Source: Arthrobacter sp. 9AX (GTDB taxonomy: Bacteria; Actinomycetota; Actinomycetes; Actinomycetales; Micrococcaceae). Taken from it: DNA of 64,000 bases. The position numbers were made by a program, and so were the translations under genes. Position 1 is the stretch's first letter; each line of letters starts with the position of its first letter. The notes under the pieces were generated by a model. It did not search any database, was not told the DNA's origin, and saw only the letters and a program-made list of their open reading frames with translations. The stretch spans positions 3,347,089 to 3,411,088 of the forward strand of contig NZ_LR733293.1 in NCBI RefSeq assembly GCF_902506095.1, in the 5' to 3' direction. Below, piece by piece: positions 16,624 through 23,830 of this stretch.

Positions 16624-17571
16624 TTAGAAATACCCGTCCTTCTTGCGGTCTTCCATGGCGGCCTCGGAGATGCGGTCATCTGCACGGGTGGCGCCACGTT
16701 CGGTCAGGGTGGAGGCGGCAACTTCAACGACGACGTCGGACACGGTGTACGCGTCGGACTCCACCGCGCCGGTGCAGGACATGTCCCCCACCGTGCGGTA
16801 GCGGACGGTCTTGGTGATGACTTCCTCGTGCGGCAGCGGCAGGGACACCTCGCCCACCGCGCGCCACATGCCGTCGCGGGCAAAGACCTCGCGCTCGTGG
16901 GCGTAGTACAGGCCGGGCAGCTCGATGTTCTCGCGCTCGATGTAGCGCCAGATGTCCAGCTCGGTCCAGTTGCTGATGGGGAACGCGCGGACGTGCTGGC
17001 CCACGGTGTGGCGGCCGTTGTACAGGTTCCACAGCTCGGGGCGCTGGTTGCGCGGGTCCCACTGGCCGAACTCGTCACGCAGGCTCAGGATGCGCTCCTT
17101 GGCGCGGGCCTTGTCCTCGTCGCGGCGGCCGCCGCCGAACACGGCGTCGAACTTGTTGGACTGGATGGCGTCCAGCAGCGGAACGGTCTGCAGCGGGTTG
17201 CGGGTGCCGTCGGCACGCTCGGCGAGCTCACCGCGGTCGATGAACTCCTGCACGGAGCCCACCACCAGCTTCAGGCCCAGCCGCTCAACGGTGCGGTCGC
17301 GGAACTCGATGACCTCGGGGAAGTTGTGGCCCGTGTCCACGTGCAGCACGGGGAACGGAACCTTGCCGGGCCAGAACGCCTTGGTAGCCAGGTGCAGCAT
17401 CACCACGGAGTCCTTGCCGCCGGAGAACAGCAGCGCGGGCTTCTCGAACTCGGCAACAACCTCGCGGATGATGTGGATGGCCTCGGACTCGAGGGTGTCC
17501 AGGCTGCTCAGTCGGGTTGAGACGGCGGAGTCGGTCACCTGGGTAGTCTCCTCGGTTAGGAAAGTGCTCAT
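16624..17571 (-). CDS. cysD: Sulfate adenylyltransferase small subunit
   Basis: 315-residue N-type ATP pyrophosphatase subunit of sulfate adenylyltransferase. The PP-loop SGGKDSVVMLHLA lies at about residue 48, followed by FPVLHVDTGHNFPEVIEFRD; the later GGGRRDEDKARAKERILSLRDEFGQWDP and WTELDIWRYIERENIELP blocks are diagnostic of CysD rather than CysH. The ATG at 17571 overlaps the cysH stop as ATGA. The 3' end abuts cysN. Confidence 0.95.
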   Translation of the reverse strand: MSTFLTEETTQVTDSAVSTRLSSLDTLESEAIHIIREVVAEFEKPALLFSGGKDSVVMLHLATKAFWPGKVPFPVLHVDTGHNFPEVIEFRDRTVERLGLKLVVGSVQEFIDRGELAERADGTRNPLQTVPLLDAIQSNKFDAVFGGGRRDEDKARAKERILSLRDEFGQWDPRNQRPELWNLYNGRHTVGQHVRAFPISNWTELDIWRYIERENIELPGLYYAHEREVFARDGMWRAVGEVSLPLPHEEVITKTVRYRTVGDMSCTGAVESDAYTVSDVVVEVAASTLTERGATRADDRISEAAMEDRKKDGYF

Positions 17572-18368
17572 ACGTGTAGTCCGCATTCTGTCTTGTCGGT
17601 GCCTGCCCAGCGGCCTGCACGGGGATCGTCTCCGGGCGCTACCTTGCGGGTGCAGGGCTGGCAGCCAATGGACGGGTAGCCCTGGGAAAGCAGCGGGTTG
17701 ACGGGCAGGAGGTTGTCATCGGAGTACTGGACCAACTGGTCGAACGTCCACGCAGCCACCGGGTTGACCTTGACCAGGCCGTTGGCCTCGTCCCAGGTCA
17801 CCAGCGGCGTGTTGGTGCGGGTGGGTGCCTCGTCGCGGCGGACGCCGGTGAACCAGAGTTCGTAGCCGGACAGGGTGCGGCGCAGCGGAGCCACTTTGCG
17901 CAGGGCGCAGCACTGGGCCGCATCGCGGGCGAAGAGGTCCTTGCCCAGGAGCCGGTCCTGCTGTTCCACAGTATTTTCGGGCAGCAGGTCCACCACGTTG
18001 ACGCGGAGGTTCGCGGCCACCTCGTCGCGCGTGGCGTAGGTTTCCGGGAAGTGGTAGCCGGTCTCCAGGAAGAGGACGTCGACGCCGGGCATCTGGTCGG
18101 CGACCAAGGCCGGCAGGACGGCGTCGGCCATGGAGCAGGCGACGGCCACCGAAGGAAGATCGAAGTTGCGCTCCACCCAGGCGATCACATCGCGGGCCGG
18201 GGCGTCCCAGCCGAGCTCGGCAGCGCCGGCCTCGGCGAGGGCCTTCAGTTCTTCCTTGGAACGGAGCTTGGGGGTTTCCGCGGCCTTGGTTTCGACGAGC
18301 TCAACTACCGTCGCCGCTGCCTCGGCCGGCGCAACTACCGGGTCAACTCCGAGTGCGTGCTTACTCAC
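17568..18368 (-). CDS. cysH: Adenylyl-sulfate (APS) reductase, 4Fe-4S type
   Basis: 266-residue thioredoxin-dependent reductase that converts APS to sulfite. Two Cys pairs, AAQCCALRKV and IGCQPCTRKVAPGDDPRAGRW, are the 4Fe-4S ligands of the APS-specific form, and the catalytic Cys is in the C-terminal TECGLHV. Start is GTG at 18368, overlapping the sir stop as GTGA. The N-terminal 45 residues are an Ala/Glu-rich extension, part of which (VVELVETK) is encoded by a copy of the dispersed TTTCGACNNGCTC element. Confidence 0.93.
   Translation of the reverse strand: MSKHALGVDPVVAPAEAAATVVELVETKAAETPKLRSKEELKALAEAGAAELGWDAPARDVIAWVERNFDLPSVAVACSMADAVLPALVADQMPGVDVLFLETGYHFPETYATRDEVAANLRVNVVDLLPENTVEQQDRLLGKDLFARDAAQCCALRKVAPLRRTLSGYELWFTGVRRDEAPTRTNTPLVTWDEANGLVKVNPVAAWTFDQLVQYSDDNLLPVNPLLSQGYPSIGCQPCTRKVAPGDDPRAGRWAGTDKTECGLHV
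18286..18313. repeat. Dispersed TTTCGACNNGCTC element within cysH
   Basis: TTGGTTTCGACGAGCTCAAC with following ACCG matches one arm of the element at 11171. It lies in frame in the 5' end of cysH and encodes VVELVETK, comparable with VEPVETR in the ABC permease. Confidence 0.5.
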
Positions 18369-20110
18369 TGCAGGGCCTCCTCGTCTGCTGCGTGGGCCCA
18401 TTCCGCAAAGGTCTGGCCTTCGGCGCGCTGGGCCACGAAGGTGCGGACTACACGCTCCACGTAGTCGGGCAGGTCGTCAACGTACACCTTGAGGCCGCGG
18501 ACGGTGCGTCCCAGGCCTGCTTCCTCGCGGTCCTTGGAAGCCAGCCCTCCGCCCAGGTGGACCTGGAAACCCGGGGAGGGGTCGCCGTCGGGCGTTGGCA
18601 GCATCATGCCCTTAAGTCCGATGTCCGCGGTCTGGATGCGGGCGCAGGAGTTGGGGCAGCCGTTGATGTGCAGGGACAGCGCGTGCGGCAGTTCGCCGGA
18701 CTCGGCGAGGTCGGCGAGGCGGCGTTCCAGCTCGGCCACGGCGGTGGCGGCCGTGTGCTTCGTCTCCACGATGGCCAGCTTGCAGTACTCGATGCCGGTG
18801 CAGGCGATGGTGCCGCGGCGGAACACGGACGGGCGGGCGGACAGGCCCAGCGCGTCCAGCTCTGCCACGAGCGGCTCCACCTGGTCCTTCTCGACGTCCA
18901 GGACCACCAGCTTCTGGTGCGGGGTGGTGCGCAGGCGGTAGGAGCCGCGGGCCTCGAGGGTGTCAGCGAGCTTGACCAGCGCGGCGCCGGACAGGCGGCC
19001 GGCCAGCGGGGTGGCACCGATGAAGAACTTGCCGTCCTTCTGCTCGTGCACGCCGATGTGGTCCCCGGGGGTGGTGGGCTTGGGCGCGGCCGGGCCGTCG
19101 GCCAGCTTGTACCCCAGGTATTCGTCCTCGAGGATCTGGCGGAACTTCTCCGGACCCCAGTCGGCCATCAGGAACTTCAGGCGCGCCTTGGTGCGCATGC
19201 GCCGGTAGCCGTAGTCGCGGAAGATGCTGGTGACGCCGAGCCACACGTCGGCGGCCTGCTCGGGCTTCACGAAGGCACCCAGGCGCTTACCGAGCATCGG
19301 GTTGGTGGACAGCGCGCCGCCGGCCCAGAGGTCGTAGCCGATGCCGAGTTCGGGGTGCTTGACACCGACGAGGGCGAAGTCGTTGATCTCGTGGACCACG
19401 TCCTGGCTGGGGTGGCCGGTGATCGCGGTCTTGTACTTGCGGGGCAGGTTGGACAGCAGCGGGTTGCCGATGAACCGCTCCCCCAGCTCCGCGATGAGCG
19501 GCGTGGGGTCGATGATCTCGTCCTTGGCGATGCCGGCCACGGGTGAGCCCAGGATGACGCGGGGAACGTCGCCGCAGGCTTCGGTGGTGGACAGGCCAAC
19601 ACCTTCCAGGCGGGTCCAGATCTCGGGGATGTCCTCCACCCGGATCCAGTGCAGCTGGATGTTCTGGCGGTCGGTGAGGTCCGCCGAGTCGCGGGCGAAG
19701 TCCACGGAGATCTGGCCGATGACGCGCAGTTGCTCGGTGGTGAGCGCGCCGCCGTCGATCCGCACGCGCAGCATGAAGTATTTGTCCTCGAGCTCGTGCG
19801 GCTCAAGGGTTGCGGTCTTGCCGCCGTCGATCCCGGGCTTGCGCTGGGTGTACAGGCCCCACCAGCGGAACCGGCCGTGCAGGTCCTGGCCGGGGATGGC
19901 GTCGAAGCCTTCTTTGGAGTAGATGGTCTCGATACGCTCGCGCACGTTAAGGCCGTCGTCTTCCTGTTTCCAGGTTTCGTTGGCGTTCAGGGGCGTTTTG
20001 CCGTCCACTTTCCACTGCCCGTGCGGTTTCGCGGCGGGTCGGGACGGGCGGGCCGGGCGCTTCGGGGCGGCGCTGTCCGCGGACGCTCCGGCTAGAGCTG
20101 TATCAGTCAT
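18365..20110 (-). CDS. sir: Sulfite reductase, ferredoxin type
   Basis: 581-residue siroheme/4Fe-4S reductase, duplicated ferrodoxin-like half domains plus catalytic halves (NirA/Sir family). The ligand motifs TGIEYCKLAIVETK (Cys-x5-Cys type region) and NGCPNSCARIQTADIGL coordinate the coupled cluster and siroheme; RWWGLYTQRKPGIDGG and SVDFARDSADLTDRQNIQLHW are typical family blocks. It reduces sulfite to sulfide with ferredoxin. A nitrite-reductase role cannot be excluded by sequence alone, but the overlap with cysH and the sulfur promoter favour sulfite. Preceded by a leaderless-type promoter whose operator overlaps the 3' end of cbiX. Confidence 0.9.
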   Translation of the reverse strand: MTDTALAGASADSAAPKRPARPSRPAAKPHGQWKVDGKTPLNANETWKQEDDGLNVRERIETIYSKEGFDAIPGQDLHGRFRWWGLYTQRKPGIDGGKTATLEPHELEDKYFMLRVRIDGGALTTEQLRVIGQISVDFARDSADLTDRQNIQLHWIRVEDIPEIWTRLEGVGLSTTEACGDVPRVILGSPVAGIAKDEIIDPTPLIAELGERFIGNPLLSNLPRKYKTAITGHPSQDVVHEINDFALVGVKHPELGIGYDLWAGGALSTNPMLGKRLGAFVKPEQAADVWLGVTSIFRDYGYRRMRTKARLKFLMADWGPEKFRQILEDEYLGYKLADGPAAPKPTTPGDHIGVHEQKDGKFFIGATPLAGRLSGAALVKLADTLEARGSYRLRTTPHQKLVVLDVEKDQVEPLVAELDALGLSARPSVFRRGTIACTGIEYCKLAIVETKHTAATAVAELERRLADLAESGELPHALSLHINGCPNSCARIQTADIGLKGMMLPTPDGDPSPGFQVHLGGGLASKDREEAGLGRTVRGLKVYVDDLPDYVERVVRTFVAQRAEGQTFAEWAHAADEEALQ

Positions 20111-20116
20111 GCATCG

Positions 20117-20188
20117 ACTGTAGGTCCCTGCCGAATAGCGTCACAAAGGCCCGGAAACGTTGAGTCACCTAGGGAAATATTTCGTCAC
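20117..20188 (-). promoter_or_regulatory. Sulfur-type promoter with GTGAC pair (sir-cysHDN)
   Basis: Read on the minus strand: GTGAC (20188-20184), 15 bp, GTGAC (20168-20164), 17 bp, -35 TTGTGA (20146-20141), 18 bp, -10 TACAGT (20122-20117), 6 nt, ATG at 20110. The distal part lies inside the end of cbiX, so sir can be transcribed independently. Confidence 0.7.
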
Positions 20189-21067
20189 GAAACGCCGTAT
20201 GGCCTTGAAGTAGCCACCCTCCTGTGCATCGTTGGGTTGCGCTGCGGGAGCCTTGGGTGCTCCGGCTGGGCCTTGAGCTGGTGCTTGGCCGGGCGCTTCA
20301 GCGGGTGCCTGGGCGGGCTCCGCGGCGGCGGCTTCGCTGGCCTTCGCGACAGCGGCGTCATACCGTTCGAGGGCGATCTCAGCCAGCGCTGGTGACGGCA
20401 GCAGTGGTTCGGTCACGACGTCGGCCCCTGCCTTGGCGAGCTGGTCATGAAAGTAGCCCGGCGCCAGGAGGTACGAGGCAACCACCACGCGGCCGCCGAC
20501 GTCGACAGCCCCCGCGGACTCCCCTGCCCCGGCACCTCCTTCCAGTTCCTCGCGAAGCATCGCGACGGCGTCGGGCACTGACGGCTTGGCGGAGGCACCA
20601 TAGGCGGCCACCATCCGGTTGGACCGCAGCTCCTGAAGCTGGCCCAGCAGCTCCTCGACGCTCACGGCAGCCTTGGGGTTGGACGAACCGGCAGCGGCGA
20701 GGACGATCACGTCGTTGTCCGTGACACCGGCTTCGCGCAGCCGTTGGTCCAGCAGGGCGGCCAGGCGTGGATCCGGACCCAGCGGGGCGGCGGCAGCACT
20801 GCCGGGCCGGCTCTTCACGGCCCGCGCGATGTCCACCTTCACGTGGTATCCCACGCTGAGCAGCAGCGGCACAACAACGGCGGACTCCCCTGCCGGCAGC
20901 CCCGCCACCACGTCCACCAGGTCCGGCTGCTGGACGTCCACGTAGGCTTCGCGGACGTCGAGGCCCGGGCGGAGCGCGGCGATGGCGCCGCGCAGGGCGT
21001 TGACCTCCGCAGCGCCCTGTGTGTTGGACGTCCCATGGGCGCAGGCGATCATGATGGGGCTGTTCAT
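20165..21067 (-). CDS. Sirohydrochlorin chelatase-like protein (CbiX) with C-terminal tail
   Basis: 300 residues. Residues 1-235 form a CbiX/SirB class II chelatase with two tandem half-domains: IACAHGTSNTQGAAEVNALRG (metal-site His10), VVPLLLSVGYHVKVDI (second His), and the degenerate second half VVVASYLLAPGYFHDQLAKAGAD. It likely inserts Fe2+ into sirohydrochlorin for siroheme. Residues 236-283 are an Ala/Pro/Gln low-complexity linker and the last 17 (GGYFKAIRRFVTKYFPR) form a basic amphipathic helix, not part of the known fold; a membrane-contact or partner-binding role is conceivable. The gene sits 54 bp upstream of sir. Confidence 0.85.
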   Translation of the reverse strand: MNSPIMIACAHGTSNTQGAAEVNALRGAIAALRPGLDVREAYVDVQQPDLVDVVAGLPAGESAVVVPLLLSVGYHVKVDIARAVKSRPGSAAAAPLGPDPRLAALLDQRLREAGVTDNDVIVLAAAGSSNPKAAVSVEELLGQLQELRSNRMVAAYGASAKPSVPDAVAMLREELEGGAGAGESAGAVDVGGRVVVASYLLAPGYFHDQLAKAGADVVTEPLLPSPALAEIALERYDAAVAKASEAAAAEPAQAPAEAPGQAPAQGPAGAPKAPAAQPNDAQEGGYFKAIRRFVTKYFPR

Positions 21068-21127
21068 AGGGGCTAGCGTAACGTTGGAGCCGCCCTGTCC
21101 GCCCTCTTTGAATTACTGGGACGCTCA

Positions 21128-21796
21128 ATGACCTTCGCCTTTGACAACGTGCCGGTGTGGCTGGATCTGCTGGGCGTCTTCTTCTTCGCTGTCTCGGGTT
21201 CGCTGCTCGCGGCGCGCAAGCAGATCGACATTGTTGGATCTCTGCTGCTGGCTTCACTGGTGGGCCTGGGCGGCGGCGTGATCCGCGACATCATCCTTGC
21301 CGTTGTTCCGGCAGCCTTCACCAATCCCGCGTACCTCGTGCCGCCGCTGCTGGCCACGGTCCTGGTGTACTTCCTGTTCTCCAGCGTCCAGCGCTATACC
21401 TCGCTGCTGACCCTGTTCGACGCCGGCGGCCTGGCTTTGTTCTGCATGACCGGCACGTTGAAGGCGCTGGCCACCGGCCTGAATCCGGTGGCGTCGGTGC
21501 TCCTGGGCGTAACGACGGCGGTGGGCGGGGGCTTGCTGCGCGATGTCACCGCCAACGAGGTTCCGGAGCTGTTCAATCCCAAAGACATCTACGCCCTGCC
21601 GGCCTTCCTGGGAGCCGCAATGACAGCCATCCTGTGGGTGTTTGGCGTGTTCAACGTGCTGACGGCGGCAGTCATCGCCGCCATGGTGTTCACGTTCCGG
21701 GTCCTGGCCTGGCGGCGGTCCTGGCAGGCTCCACTCGCCGTTCGCGGGTGGCACCGGGCAGGGACGGACAGCGGCGAATCGAGGGGCCGGGATTAG
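21128..21796 (+). CDS. TRIC-family cation channel (YadS/UPF0126)
   Basis: 222-residue membrane protein of the prokaryotic trimeric intracellular cation channel family. Two repeated three-helix units each carry the Gly-rich kinked motif: SLVGLGGGVIRDIIL (about residues 39-53) and TTAVGGGLLRDVTANEVP (about 125-142). The last 25 residues are basic and cytosolic. Members conduct monovalent cations; physiological role in bacteria is uncertain. It starts 60 bp from the divergent cbiX gene. Confidence 0.9.
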   Translation: MTFAFDNVPVWLDLLGVFFFAVSGSLLAARKQIDIVGSLLLASLVGLGGGVIRDIILAVVPAAFTNPAYLVPPLLATVLVYFLFSSVQRYTSLLTLFDAGGLALFCMTGTLKALATGLNPVASVLLGVTTAVGGGLLRDVTANEVPELFNPKDIYALPAFLGAAMTAILWVFGVFNVLTAAVIAAMVFTFRVLAWRRSWQAPLAVRGWHRAGTDSGESRGRD

Positions 21797-21809
21797 CTAG
21801 GATATGAGC

Positions 21810-22235
21810 ATGACTGACATGTTCCTCGAGAAATTCCGTGCGCTTGTTCCGAAGTATCTCGAGGATGAATGGCAGGAAGAGGACGGCCTGTCCGCCGAAG
21901 AGCTGGACAAGGCCCTGGCGGACCACCAATTCGAGATTCCGCTGGTCCTTCGCGAGTTCTACCTGGCCATTGGTGGCTGCGAGGACCTGATGGAGGCGTA
22001 CCACTACTTCTGGGACCCGGACGAGCTCGAAGTTGATGACGAGGGCTTCCTGATGTTCCTCGAGGATGAGGAAGAGGAGTACACCTGGGGCTTCCGGGTG
22101 GGCGACCTCGGCGTCCCGGACCCCATTGTGTACCGGCGCAACAACGCCCGCGGGCAGTGGAAGTCCGAGGAAGGCACGTTCTCGGAGTTCGTGTTCGACA
22201 TGTTCGAATGGGCCTTCGAGGACGACGAAGACTAG
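21810..22235 (+). CDS. SMI1/KNR4 (SUKH)-like acidic protein
   Basis: 141 residues, strongly acidic (ends EDDED; EDEEEEYTWGF in the middle). The order LSAEELDKALADHQFEIPLVLREFYLAIGG, then YHYFWDPDELEVDDEGFLMFLEDEEEEYTWGF, resembles the SMI1/KNR4 superfamily used both in cell regulation and as immunity proteins of polymorphic toxins. The ATG at 21810 has AGGA at 7-bp spacing; an upstream ATG at 21804 is too close. No toxin gene lies beside it, so an orphan immunity gene or a housekeeping family member are both possible. Confidence 0.6.
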   Translation: MTDMFLEKFRALVPKYLEDEWQEEDGLSAEELDKALADHQFEIPLVLREFYLAIGGCEDLMEAYHYFWDPDELEVDDEGFLMFLEDEEEEYTWGFRVGDLGVPDPIVYRRNNARGQWKSEEGTFSEFVFDMFEWAFEDDED

Positions 22236-22430
22236 GTTCCCGCTGGCCGCTTGCTTCTGGCTTTCTCCTTCTTGACCTGTCGCGGCTCCAGCTGGGTGCC
22301 GCCGTCGATCTCCACAATCAGGAAACCCTCCAGGAGGAAGTCCACGATCCCGATTCCAGGAAATTCCACCTGCGTCTCGGTGTGGATACCCCCGCTGCGG
22401 AACAGGTATGGCGGTGCTTCCCGGCGGGTC
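22232..22430 (-). pseudogene. Truncated DUF559 (Vsr-like endonuclease-fold) fragment
   Basis: The frame encodes FRSGGIHTETQVEFPG, then GIVDFLLEGFLIVEIDGGTQLEPRQVKK, matching the central strands of DUF559 proteins (very-short-patch-repair-like endonuclease fold). The normal continuation after RQVKKDRxR (remaining strand and helix) is missing and replaced by EKARSKRPAGT, and no matching N-terminal domain lies upstream. It appears truncated at both ends and is probably a decaying remnant. Confidence 0.6.
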
Positions 22431-22546
22431 GTGGCAACCCGCGGGCCTTTCACCGGTGGACCGGGTAAGAGGTGGGGAGATTCAGCAGTAAAAACTTTTG
22501 ACACTGCCAGTAACAAGGGACTTGCGCCTTGTGACAAAACTGTCAT

Positions 22547-22683
22547 AGACTGTTCATGGATCCGCTAAACGCCTCCGGCGGGTCTGATGCGAACGGAGAG
22601 ATAGCCTCGGTTCACAGCAACATATGACTCGTATTGTTGCTGCGGACCGGGGCTGTCCCGTTTAAGCGCGGAGAACAAAAGCA
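22547..22683. other. Non-coding gap with small inverted repeats
   Basis: The stretch 22431-22729 has no convincing gene. It contains a moderately AT-rich promoter-like segment (around 22500-22555), a CTCCG/CGGAG pairing (22572-22600) and CAGCAACA/TGTTGCTG arms (near 22616 and 22634). These could fold into a short RNA on the plus strand, but no known RNA family was recognised. Confidence 0.3.
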
Positions 22684-22715
22684 GAAGCCCGGCACCATCT
22701 TCGGGGCCGGGCTTC
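22684..22715 (-). terminator. Rho-independent-like terminator after prenyl synthase
   Basis: GAAGCCCGGC (22684-22693) pairs with GCCGGGCTTC (22706-22715), loop 12 nt; on the minus strand it is followed by TGCTTTTGTTC. It lies 15 bp beyond the stop of the prenyl diphosphate synthase gene. Confidence 0.75.
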
Positions 22716-22729
22716 CACAAAAACAGGAA

Positions 22730-23830
22730 TCAGCTGGCGCGGTCCACCACGGCCACCGCGAAGTTGGACAGCGATTCCTTGACTACACCGTCCGGCAGCG
22801 GGGCGAGGGCGGCGATGGCTTCGTTGGCCCACTGCCGCGCCACCACCCAGGACTCGGCCGTCACCGGGTGCTCGCGCAGGCCTGCAACAGCTTGGGCCAG
22901 GGCTTCGTCGGAGGTCAGATCGCCGTCGATCAGCTTCAGGAGTTCGACGGCGGACTGGTCACCATCCAGGGCAGCCTTGCGCAGGAGCAGCACCGGCAAG
23001 GTGGGAACGCCTTCGCGCAGGTCCGTGCCCGGGGACTTCCCGGACTTGACCTTGATGCCGGTGACGTCGATGACGTCGTCGGCCAGCTGGAAGGCCACGC
23101 CCACCTTCTCGCCATACTCCACCAGCACGGACTCGAACGCGGGATCGGCTCCTGCGAAGATGGCCCCGAGCTGTCCGGAAGCAGCAACCAGGGACCCGGT
23201 CTTGTCCGCAATCACGGAAAGGTAGTGCTCCACGGGATCCTCATCCGGGCGCGGCCCCACGGTCTCATGCAGCTGGCCAAGGCACAGCCGCTCGAACGTG
23301 CGGGCCTGGATGCCCAGGGCGCGTGAGCCAAGTTCGGACACCAGGATGGAGGCGCGCGCGAAGATCAGGTCGCCGGTCAGGACGGCCACGGAGTTGCCCC
23401 ACACCTCATGCGCCGTGGGTGCACCACGGCGGAACGGCGCGGAGTCCATCACGTCGTCGTGATACAGGGTGGCAAGGTGCGTCAGTTCAACCACGACGGC
23501 GGCCTGCACCACTGCGGGCAACGAGGCGTCGCCGAGGTGTGCACAGAGGAGCGTCAGCAGGGGCCGGATGCGCTTGCCGCCGGCTTCCACCAGGTGGCGC
23601 GACGTTGCGTCAGCCAGCGGATCCGAGTTGGCGATGGCTTCGCGGAGCTTCTTCTCCACCCGGGCCAGGTTGTTGGTGATCGCCGGTCCCAGCTCGGCAT
23701 CCCCGGCGATAGCGGCGAACCCTGCGGGGAGCTGCAGGCCGGTGGCGATGGCGGTGGTGTTGAGGCTGGGTTCGGAGTCCGGCAGGCCGTGCCCGGCGTG
23801 CGTCCAGCTGTGGTCTGCGGAGTTGGTCAC
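22730..23830 (-). CDS. Long-chain polyprenyl diphosphate synthase (menaquinone side chain)
   Basis: 366-residue all-helical trans-prenyltransferase. First Asp-rich motif LYHDDVMDSAPFRRGAPTAH and second motif FQLADDVIDVTG are both intact and bind Mg-diphosphate; GGKRIRPLLTLL is the conserved substrate loop. It condenses isopentenyl diphosphate onto an allylic primer. Position directly after menJ and menG indicates that the product (heptaprenyl to decaprenyl) becomes the menaquinone tail; chain length cannot be read safely. The GTG start overlaps the menJ stop as GTGA. The first 45 residues are a poorly conserved extension. Confidence 0.9.
   Translation of the reverse strand: MTNSADHSWTHAGHGLPDSEPSLNTTAIATGLQLPAGFAAIAGDAELGPAITNNLARVEKKLREAIANSDPLADATSRHLVEAGGKRIRPLLTLLCAHLGDASLPAVVQAAVVVELTHLATLYHDDVMDSAPFRRGAPTAHEVWGNSVAVLTGDLIFARASILVSELGSRALGIQARTFERLCLGQLHETVGPRPDEDPVEHYLSVIADKTGSLVAASGQLGAIFAGADPAFESVLVEYGEKVGVAFQLADDVIDVTGIKVKSGKSPGTDLREGVPTLPVLLLRKAALDGDQSAVELLKLIDGDLTSDEALAQAVAGLREHPVTAESWVVARQWANEAIAALAPLPDGVVKESLSNFAVAVVDRAS

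Noticed and set aside
15241-17520. Long plus-strand open frame (759 codons) opposite cysN and cysD
   Set aside because: It is antisense to two well-recognised enzymes, has no domain, is rich in repeated low-complexity residues, and arises from the GC-rich third-position bias.
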